Shown here: positions 7,745 to 14,131 of the stretch, piece after piece
How the letters are laid out: each line of letters begins with the position of its first letter
How positions within the stretch are numbered: the first letter of the stretch is position 1
Source: an uncultured Clostridia bacterium
GTDB taxonomy: Bacteria; Bacillota; Clostridia; Christensenellales; Borkfalkiaceae
Assembly: GCA_947627575.1 (NCBI GenBank)
Contig: CANQWN010000001.1
Location: 1-64,000, forward strand
DNA length: 64,000 nucleotides
Direction: 5' to 3'
Notes under the pieces: generated by a model
Seen by the model: only the letters and a program-made list of their open reading frames with translations
What the model was told of the DNA's origin: nothing
The model's database searches: none
Made by a program: the position numbers and the translations under genes

Positions 7745-8860
7745 ATGAAAAATTTTACTTTTGAGTTACAGCACATCGATAAACGCACCGGCGCAAGGGC
7801 GGGGGTATATCACACCCCGCACGGCGATATTTTAACCCCCGTGTATATGCCCGTGGGCACGCAGGCAACGGTAAAGGGCGTTTACCCGCGCGATCTTGAA
7901 GAGGCGGGCGCGCAAATTATACTTTCCAACACGTATCACCTCTATCTTCGTCCGGGCGACGACGTAATCAAAAAGTGCGGCGGACTGCACAAATTTATGA
8001 ATTGGCAAAAACCCATTCTCACCGACAGCGGCGGGTTTCAGGTGTTTTCGCTTACAAAACTTAACAAAATCACAGACGACGGAGTGCGTTTCAATTCCCA
8101 TATAGACGGTTCCGCGCACTTGTTCACGCCCGAAAAAGTTATTTCCATAGAGGAAAATCTCGGCGCGGATATAATTATGCAACTTGACCAGTGCAGCGAG
8201 TACGGCTTCACCCACGAACAGGCAAGTTTGGCTGTAGACCGCACTTCCGCGTGGCTGGAAAGGTGCGTCGCCGCCAAAACGCGCGACGATCAGGCGCTGT
8301 TCCCCATAGTTCAGGGCAATATGTACGACGACCTTCGTCTTGAAAGTTTGCGCCGCTGTCTGCCCCACGCCGGGCAGGGGATAGCGATAGGCGGGCTTTC
8401 CGTAGGCGAACCCAAAAGCCGTATGTATGAAATTCTGGAACTTCTGCGCCCCCGCCTGCCCGAAAACGCGCCGCGCTATCTTATGGGCGTAGGCAGTCCG
8501 GATTGCCTTATCGAGGGGGTAAAACGCGGCATAGATATGTTCGACTGCGTGCTTGCCACCCGCGTAGGGCGCAACGGCACGGCGTTCACGTCCGCAGGCA
8601 AAAAGGTGGTGCGCAATTCGGCATACCGCGAAGATTTCACTTCCCTCGATGAAAAATGCGGCTGTTACTGTTGCCGTAATTACACAAAAGCCTATCTCCG
8701 CCACCTGATAAACGTAAACGAAATGCTTTCGTCAATGCTGTTAAGTTTGCACAATATAACTTTTCTTGCAAATCTTATGAAGAACCTGCGCCAAGCTATT
8801 TTCGACGACAGCGTGGAAGAATTTGCCGCACAATTTTACGCGGATTACGGCGAAATATAA
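7745..8860 (+). CDS. tgt: tRNA-guanine transglycosylase
   Basis: Swaps guanine-34 for preQ1 in tRNAs with GUN anticodons, upstream of QueA in queuosine synthesis. The 371-residue length is normal. The catalytic and binding motifs are present: LTDSGGFQVFS near 95-105, IVQGNMY, GGLSVGEP, and the zinc site CGCYCC with a later His in YLRHL near 310-325. There is no clear Shine-Dalgarno before the ATG at 7745, and no convincing promoter was found in the repeat-rich 360-bp gap upstream. If queA read-through fed it ancestrally, the inserted module may have changed its expression. Confidence 0.97.
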   Translation: MKNFTFELQHIDKRTGARAGVYHTPHGDILTPVYMPVGTQATVKGVYPRDLEEAGAQIILSNTYHLYLRPGDDVIKKCGGLHKFMNWQKPILTDSGGFQVFSLTKLNKITDDGVRFNSHIDGSAHLFTPEKVISIEENLGADIIMQLDQCSEYGFTHEQASLAVDRTSAWLERCVAAKTRDDQALFPIVQGNMYDDLRLESLRRCLPHAGQGIAIGGLSVGEPKSRMYEILELLRPRLPENAPRYLMGVGSPDCLIEGVKRGIDMFDCVLATRVGRNGTAFTSAGKKVVRNSAYREDFTSLDEKCGCYCCRNYTKAYLRHLINVNEMLSSMLLSLHNITFLANLMKNLRQAIFDDSVEEFAAQFYADYGEI

Positions 8861-8911
8861 AAAACTTAAAATGAAAGTTTGGTGTAATATCCCAAATAAG
8901 CCGAAAAACAC

Positions 8912-8940
8912 TTGCCAAAAGCCGAAAAAAAAGGTATATT
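8912..8940 (+). promoter_or_regulatory. yajC promoter
   Basis: TTGCCA (8912-8917), a 17-bp A-rich spacer and TATATT (8935-8940), 28 nt before the yajC start codon. Confidence 0.6.
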
Positions 8941-8968
8941 TAAACGGTAGAATAAAAGGAGTTTAAAA

Positions 8969-9475
8969 ATGCTTAATCTTTTGATCGAAACGTCACAAAT
9001 CTGGACATACGTTATACTCGGCGTTCTCGTCGTCGCGATAATCGTTATGTTCATATTCTCGTCCCGTCGCCGTAAAAAGCAGGAACAGGACGCGCAGAAC
9101 CTTATCAATGCCGTAAAACCGGGCAACAAAGTAAAGACAATAGGCGGCATTTGCGGCATAGTTGTGGAAGTTGACGAGGAGGAAAATACTTTCGTTCTCG
9201 AAACAGGTTCCGAAATTTCAGGCAAATGCTATATCAAATTCGACAGGCAGGCTATCTATCAGACAGACGCCGTAGTTGACAAAGCGGCGGAAGCCGCGGA
9301 CGTAAAGCCCGCGGAGGAAAACAACGCAGAACCTTTTGAAGAAAAAGCCGAAGTTGCGGCGGAAGCCCCGTCCGCGGGAAAGGCGGAGGAAGCGCCCGCC
9401 GAAGAGCAGTCCGAAGCGGCGAAGCCCGAAGAAGGGAAGAAAAAGTCAAAGGCAAAGACGGAAGAAAATTCTTAA
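8969..9475 (+). CDS. yajC: Preprotein translocase accessory subunit YajC
   Basis: Small single-pass protein that associates with SecDF at the Sec translocon. One membrane helix (about 12-32: YVILGVLVVAIIVMFIF) is followed by a basic patch and the YajC core (AVKPGNKVKTIGGICGIVVEV). The C-terminal half (about 105-168) is an unusually long low-complexity tail rich in Ala, Glu and Lys, making the protein 168 residues against about 90-110 typical. An AAAAGGAG site precedes the ATG. Divergent secD and secF lie 2-4 kb downstream. Confidence 0.93.
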   Translation: MLNLLIETSQIWTYVILGVLVVAIIVMFIFSSRRRKKQEQDAQNLINAVKPGNKVKTIGGICGIVVEVDEEENTFVLETGSEISGKCYIKFDRQAIYQTDAVVDKAAEAADVKPAEENNAEPFEEKAEVAAEAPSAGKAEEAPAEEQSEAAKPEEGKKKSKAKTEENS

Positions 9476-9505
9476 AAATAATAGCTTGAAGTGCTAACCG
9501 GCGAT

Positions 9506-9537
9506 ACCTCCGCATAGTTTTATAGCGGAGGTTTTTT
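9506..9537 (+). terminator. Terminator-like hairpin carrying the next gene's ribosome binding site
   Basis: ACCTCCGC (9506-9513) pairs with GCGGAGGT (9525-9532) and six T follow at once, a classic intrinsic terminator after yajC. The 3' arm contains GGAGG, spaced six bases from the ATG at 9538, so the same bases form the Shine-Dalgarno of the downstream gene. Confidence 0.8.
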
Positions 9538-9906
9538 ATGCGCAAAAATATTTTTCAGATAGTAAAGGCAACGGCGGCTTCGATAATCTTTTCCCTGCTG
9601 TTCGTGCTGGTGTTCACCTTGCTTGTACGTTTGTTTTCTATTCCGTCGTCGGCGGTTAAGCCCGTAAATCAGGTATTCAAAATCATTTCGATAGCGGTGG
9701 GCGGTCTGATATTCATACGCGGGGACAAGGGTCTTATAAAGGGCGCCGTTTTCGGCGTATTCGCGGTAACGCTCACTTTTTTGCTGTTCGGGCTTATTTC
9801 GGGTTCGCTTTCTTTCAGCTGGAAATTCGCCGTGGAAATACTTATCGGTGCGGTTGCGGGCGCGGTTACGGGCATAATTGCCGTCAATATAAAAAAGTCG
9901 GCTTAA
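9538..9906 (+). CDS. TIGR04086-type small membrane protein
   Basis: A 122-residue hydrophobic protein with four predicted membrane helices (about 11-34, 45-60, 67-90 and 95-117) and a short basic C-terminus. The sequence pattern and its place between yajC and the SCIFF peptide gene match the uncharacterised TIGR04086 membrane family common in Clostridia. Function is unknown. Its ribosome binding site lies in the 3' arm of a terminator hairpin, so ribosome access and termination after yajC may compete. Confidence 0.8.
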   Translation: MRKNIFQIVKATAASIIFSLLFVLVFTLLVRLFSIPSSAVKPVNQVFKIISIAVGGLIFIRGDKGLIKGAVFGVFAVTLTFLLFGLISGSLSFSWKFAVEILIGAVAGAVTGIIAVNIKKSA

Positions 9907-9912
9907 AAACAG

Positions 9913-9941
9913 TTGCTTTTTTTTCCGCCGTATTCTATAAT
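9913..9941 (+). promoter_or_regulatory. scfA promoter
   Basis: TTGCTT (9913-9918), a 17-bp spacer and a perfect TATAAT (9936-9941), 26 nt before the SCIFF peptide start. Confidence 0.8.
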
Positions 9942-9967
9942 ATAACAAACGGAAAAGGAGAACTTGT

Positions 9968-10123
9968 ATGATTAAAACTATATCTAAACCTGTCGCCAAA
10001 AAGACGGAAGGCTGCGGCGAATGCAGAAGCACCTGCCAGTCCGCATGCAAAACCAGTTGCACGGTGGGCAACCAAAGTTGCGAAAGAATAACCAGAGAAC
10101 AGAATCCCGAAAAAAACAAGTAA
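9968..10123 (+). CDS. scfA: SCIFF ribosomally made peptide precursor (six Cys in forty-five)
   Basis: A 51-residue precursor with exactly six cysteines at 16, 19, 23, 27, 31 and 38, in the pattern CGECRSTCQSACKTSC followed by the conserved TVGNQSCE end. This is the SCIFF family, found almost throughout Clostridia, in which the partner radical-SAM enzyme forms thioether cross-links from cysteine to neighbouring residues. A strong AAAAGGAG ribosome binding site and a near-consensus promoter suggest high expression. The maturase gene scfB follows after a terminator-like hairpin. The biological role of mature SCIFF peptides is still unknown. Confidence 0.95.
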   Translation: MIKTISKPVAKKTEGCGECRSTCQSACKTSCTVGNQSCERITREQNPEKNK

Positions 10124-10146
10124 GTAAAATTCACAATAAATCTCAA

Positions 10147-10177
10147 AGGGCAGAATTTTGACTTTCTGCTCTTTTTT
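10147..10177 (+). terminator. Attenuator-like hairpin between scfA and scfB
   Basis: AGGGCAGAA (10147-10155) pairs with TTCTGCTCT (10164-10172), nine base pairs with one G-U, followed by a run of six T. It sits 23 nt after the peptide gene and 11 nt before the maturase start, so it would leave peptide mRNA in excess over maturase mRNA. Confidence 0.75.
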
Positions 10178-10187
10178 ATCTTTTGCC

Positions 10188-11504
10188 ATGATACATATTT
10201 TCAACTATAAAGACCGTCGTTATATCTTCGATTCGGGTAGCGGAAGCCTGCACGAATGCGACGCTTCCACCGCGGATTATATCCGCGCCGCATATCTCGG
10301 CGAGGGCGATATTTCGGCTTTTTCCGCCGAACAGCGCGCCGTGTACGAAAGCGAAATAGCCGAACTTGAAAAAGAGGGACTGTTTCTCAAAGCCGAACCC
10401 ACGGCATACCCTTTGAAATCGAACGAAGTAAAGGCGCTGTGCCTGCACATATGCCACGATTGCAATCTGCGTTGCAGATATTGCTTCGCGGACGAGGGCG
10501 CGTACCATTCCGAACGCGAATTTATGCCCGAAAGCACGGCTTTGAAAGCGATAGATTTCCTTATCGCAAACAGCGGCGCGCGCAAAGTGCTGGAAGTCGA
10601 TTTTTTCGGCGGCGAGCCTTTGATGTGCCTGCAAACCATCAAAAACGTAGTGAAGTACGCGAGGGAGCAGGGCGCGCGCCACGGCAAAAAATTTCTGTTC
10701 ACAACCACTACAAACGCGCTGTTGCTTGACGACGACGCAATTGAATTTTTCAACGCCGAAATGGAAAACGTCGTACTCAGCCTCGACGGCAGGAAGGAAG
10801 TTCACGACGCCGTCCGCAAAACGGTGAACGGCAAGGGCAGTTTCGACCTCGTTATCGACAAGATAAAAAAATTCGTAAGTTTGCGCGGCGACAAAAACTA
10901 TTACGTGCGCGGCACTTTCACCGCCCGCAATCTCGATTTTTCCAAGGACGTGCTGTTTCTCGCCGAAAGCGGCTTCGACAGCATCTCTCTCGAACCCGTC
11001 GTCACCGACATACCCGACCTTGCCATAAAGGAAGAGCATTTGCCCGCAATCTGCGCGGAATACGAAAATCTCTGCGACGAGTATCTTAAAAAGCGCGCGC
11101 AGGGCAAGGGCTTCAATTTTTTCCATTTCAATGTCGATCTGGAAGGGGGGCCTTGCCTTTCCAAGCGCGTTTCGGCGTGCGGGGCGGGCAACGAATATTT
11201 TTCCGTTACACCCAACGGCGATATCTATCCCTGCCACCAGTTCGCGGGCGACGCGGATTTTCTTATGGGCAACGTGTTTGAGGGAAAACTCGACAAAAAA
11301 ATTCGTTCAAAATTTGCAAACAGCTGCCTGTTCACGCGAAAAGGTTGCGAAAACTGCTTTGCAAAGTTTATTTGCAGCGGCGGTTGCAGTGCAAACAATT
11401 ATCACTATATGGGCGACATAAATACGCCGTATCCCATAACTTGTGCGATGATGAAAAAGCGCATAGAGTGCGCTATGCACGTCGCCGCAGTCAAAAAAGG
11501 CTGA
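10188..11504 (+). CDS. scfB: SCIFF radical-SAM maturase
   Basis: Radical-SAM SPASM enzyme that installs thioether cross-links in the SCIFF peptide encoded just upstream. The SAM cluster motif CNLRCRYCF lies near residue 95. The C-terminal SPASM region has the cysteine series beginning SACGAGNEYFSV and including GCENCFAKFICSGGCSANN. The 438-residue length fits the family. A TTG at 10158 would extend the frame by 10 residues and has an AAAGGG before it, but it lies inside the attenuator hairpin; family proteins begin MIHxF, so ATG 10188 is preferred although no Shine-Dalgarno precedes it. Confidence 0.95.
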   Translation: MIHIFNYKDRRYIFDSGSGSLHECDASTADYIRAAYLGEGDISAFSAEQRAVYESEIAELEKEGLFLKAEPTAYPLKSNEVKALCLHICHDCNLRCRYCFADEGAYHSEREFMPESTALKAIDFLIANSGARKVLEVDFFGGEPLMCLQTIKNVVKYAREQGARHGKKFLFTTTTNALLLDDDAIEFFNAEMENVVLSLDGRKEVHDAVRKTVNGKGSFDLVIDKIKKFVSLRGDKNYYVRGTFTARNLDFSKDVLFLAESGFDSISLEPVVTDIPDLAIKEEHLPAICAEYENLCDEYLKKRAQGKGFNFFHFNVDLEGGPCLSKRVSACGAGNEYFSVTPNGDIYPCHQFAGDADFLMGNVFEGKLDKKIRSKFANSCLFTRKGCENCFAKFICSGGCSANNYHYMGDINTPYPITCAMMKKRIECAMHVAAVKKG

Positions 11505-11532
11505 AATCTTGTAAAAAACCCGTATTTATTAA

Positions 11533-11561
11533 TTGACGGCTTAAAAATTATTTTATATAAT
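11533..11561 (+). promoter_or_regulatory. secDF promoter
   Basis: TTGACG (11533-11538), a 17-bp spacer and perfect TATAAT (11556-11561), 32 nt before the secD start codon. Confidence 0.8.
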
Positions 11562-11593
11562 AGTAAGGTAATTTTACGGCAAAGAGGTATTTG

Positions 11594-13111
11594 ATGGGAA
11601 AAATCAAATCTGCGATAATTACAGCCATAGTTCTCGCCGCGGTATTCGTACTCGCGTTTTTCTCGTTGGTTTCGTTCCCGCTGGCGGGAAGCGACGGCGT
11701 GCAGGGCTATAATTCGTTTATCAGGAAAATACATCTCGGTTCCGACTTCGCCGGCGAGGCTTCCGCTGTGCTTTATCCCGAGGGGGTAATCTCCGCGGCA
11801 GATTACAGTCTTGCCATTCCGGACGACGAGGCGAAGAGGGAAGAGTACGTAGGCAAATACACGAAGTACGGCAGCGTTTATGTCGAAAACGACGCCATAA
11901 TCGACGGCGCGGACAAGTTCCGCAGTCAGGTGGAACAGGACGCGGCGGTGCTTAATTACCGCCTTTCCAAAAAGGGCTACACCTCGTATTCGGTTTCCGT
12001 GGAGGACGGCTATGCAATCCGCGTGGCGGTTCCCACAAACTACACCTATGCGGCATATAACGAAAATCTCCGCTATTCCGACAGCGACCTTCGAAGCGAA
12101 GAGTTGAACGCCGTAACGCAGACAATACAGTTCCTCGCCTATGACGGCGAGTTGAGCTTGCGCAACACTGCGGCGGGCAGTTTCTACGATAAGGAGCTGG
12201 GCGCATATATGCTTACGCCCTTGAAGGAAAACCCCGCGGATTACTTCAAATCCGTCAAGAAATACGGCATAGGCGGCAATTACGCCGTCCGCCTCAATCT
12301 TACGGGGCACGGCAGATCGGAATTCAAGGATATCTCGTCCTCGGTAATGAACACCACGGACGACGCCAATATCCGCTTCTATATAGGCGACAAACAGCTT
12401 ATCCAATTAAGTTGCACGTCCGTTATTGATTCCAAAAACTTCCTCATACAGGTAAACGACGAGGCGTTGGCGGAAGAATATGCGATAGTGCTCGATTCGG
12501 TTGTCAACGGCAAAATTCTCCATTTCGACTACGGCACCGACGAAAATCTTACGGTGGTTTATTCCACCGCAAACCTCGGCGAAAAAGCCCCCGTATATTT
12601 GGGTGCGGTTCTGCTTGCGATAGTGCTCGCCGCGGTAATCTTCTCGGTGGTAAGATACAAAAAATTAGGGCTTGTAAATTCCCTTTCGGTAATTATTTTC
12701 TCGCTTGCCCTCATTTGCGCGATGATGATAATAGGCATACAGCTTACAATGTTGGGCGCCTTTGCCGCCGTCTGCGGTCTGGCGTTGCTTATGGGTTCCA
12801 ACATCGCCGCGTTCGAGGCGGTTCGCCGCGAAACCCGCAAGGGCAAAACTATCCAATCCTCGGTAAAATCGGGCTATAAATCGGTGCTTTCCACAATACT
12901 CGAACTGCATATAGTTCTGCTGGTTGTATCGCTTATACTCACGCTTGTATGCGTGGGCGAAGCGGCGGCATGCGGCTTTATCTTCTTCATATGCACGATA
13001 GCTTCGTATATCCTGCACTGGTTTACCCGCTTTATGTGGTACGTTATCTCTTCCCCCGTAAAGGACAAGTGGTCTTTCGGCGGATATAAGCGTGAGGTGT
13101 TCGATGAATAA
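11594..13111 (+). CDS. secD: Divergent SecD-family translocase subunit
   Basis: A 505-residue protein with SecD layout: N-terminal membrane helix (about 8-29), a large extracytoplasmic region (about 30-335), then five membrane helices. The family's conserved helix-4 motif VDAN followed by ERIxEE is recognisable but altered: Met400-Gly401-Ser402-Asn403, then IAAFEAVRRE and GKTIQSSVKSGYKSVLSTI. The aspartate used for proton relay in characterised SecDF is therefore replaced by glycine, and the later DANxTT motif is ELHIVL. The N-terminal GLDLxGG motif is degenerate (LGSDFAGEA). ATG 11594 has an AGAGG site. secF overlaps by 8 nt. It probably assists protein export, but perhaps not by the usual proton-driven cycle. 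Confidence 0.8.
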   Translation: MGKIKSAIITAIVLAAVFVLAFFSLVSFPLAGSDGVQGYNSFIRKIHLGSDFAGEASAVLYPEGVISAADYSLAIPDDEAKREEYVGKYTKYGSVYVENDAIIDGADKFRSQVEQDAAVLNYRLSKKGYTSYSVSVEDGYAIRVAVPTNYTYAAYNENLRYSDSDLRSEELNAVTQTIQFLAYDGELSLRNTAAGSFYDKELGAYMLTPLKENPADYFKSVKKYGIGGNYAVRLNLTGHGRSEFKDISSSVMNTTDDANIRFYIGDKQLIQLSCTSVIDSKNFLIQVNDEALAEEYAIVLDSVVNGKILHFDYGTDENLTVVYSTANLGEKAPVYLGAVLLAIVLAAVIFSVVRYKKLGLVNSLSVIIFSLALICAMMIIGIQLTMLGAFAAVCGLALLMGSNIAAFEAVRRETRKGKTIQSSVKSGYKSVLSTILELHIVLLVVSLILTLVCVGEAAACGFIFFICTIASYILHWFTRFMWYVISSPVKDKWSFGGYKREVFDE

Positions 13112-14078
13112 ACTTCGTATCTCTGCAAGGTTACATCTGTTTGTTATCATAAGTTGCGCCCTCGTTGCGATAGGGCTTGCCGTAGGGCTTATATGTCATT
13201 TCGTTGCCGGCGGATATTTCAATTACGGTAACGACTATAAAAGCTACAAAACCGTAACCGTTTCCTATGTGGTCACCGAATACGACAGGGAGGAAGTTCA
13301 CAAAATTTCTTCCGAAGCGTTCGACGCGGCAGGCGTAAATTATTACGGCTTTACGGCAAACGGTTCCCGCCTCGGCGAAGACGTGGTATATAAATTTTCA
13401 AAATCCGTTTCGGACGAAAGTCTGCAAACCGCCGCGGCGGCAATCACGGATAAATTTATAGCAGGCGGCAGTCTCAACAGCCGCGCGGATTTCCACACCG
13501 AACAAACTGTTTTGGGCGGCGGCAAGGCGTTGATTTTCGCCTCTATCGCCCTGTCTGCGGCGGTGTTGTTCCAATTCCTGTATTTTCTCGTCCGCTATAA
13601 ACTTTCCGCGGCGTTGGCGGCGTTCACGGTCGATTTGCACAACCTCGCGCTGTTCCTCACGCTTTGCACGCTTACCCGCGTGCCCGTAGGTTCTTCGGTA
13701 ATAGCTTTTGCGGCGCTTACCGTCCTCGTCACAATGGCGGGTTGCGCCTTCCTGTTCGACAAGATAAGGAAGAAGAACAAGGAGGAGGGTTTTGCCGCGT
13801 TGCCCATAAAGGAACAGGCGGATATATGCGCCCGCGAAACGCTTGTAACCTCGTCCGTGTTATCGGCGGCGGTTGCGGTTTGCGCGGTTTTGGTATTCGT
13901 ATTGCTTTCCATAAGCGCGCTGTCGGTAGTAAGCGTTCTCTCTTATGCGGTAGGCGCAGTGCTTATGTCGGCTGTATGCGTATACGGCGTATCCTTCTTT
14001 ACACCCGCGTTGTACGCGCGTTTCAGGGAGATAAAGGTCGCATCAAAACAAAAGTCAGCCCGCAATGCTGATAAATAA
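13104..14078 (+). CDS. secF: Divergent SecF-family translocase subunit
   Basis: Partner of the preceding SecD: 324 residues, one N-terminal membrane helix, an extracytoplasmic domain (about 40-135), then five helices. The family motif NDT..V.xDRIRE is represented by Ala212-Gly213-Cys followed by AFLFDKIRKK, so the ND aspartate is lost here too, while the following DKIR and a TLVTSSV motif remain. The canonical GIDFxGG motif is reduced to YGNDYKSY. The start ATG overlaps the secD stop in an ATGAATAA junction, with GAGGTG upstream. Identification rests on layout, position after secD and the residual motifs. Confidence 0.75.
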   Translation: MNKLRISARLHLFVIISCALVAIGLAVGLICHFVAGGYFNYGNDYKSYKTVTVSYVVTEYDREEVHKISSEAFDAAGVNYYGFTANGSRLGEDVVYKFSKSVSDESLQTAAAAITDKFIAGGSLNSRADFHTEQTVLGGGKALIFASIALSAAVLFQFLYFLVRYKLSAALAAFTVDLHNLALFLTLCTLTRVPVGSSVIAFAALTVLVTMAGCAFLFDKIRKKNKEEGFAALPIKEQADICARETLVTSSVLSAAVAVCAVLVFVLLSISALSVVSVLSYAVGAVLMSAVCVYGVSFFTPALYARFREIKVASKQKSARNADK

Positions 14079-14131
14079 TAATAATCTGACGTAAGGGCGG
14101 GCGCAATGTCCGCCTTTTGTGTTATTACGGT

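Noticed and set aside
10158-10187. TTG start for scfB
   Set aside because: It lies within the attenuator hairpin and would add residues absent from SCIFF maturases; kept only as an alternative.
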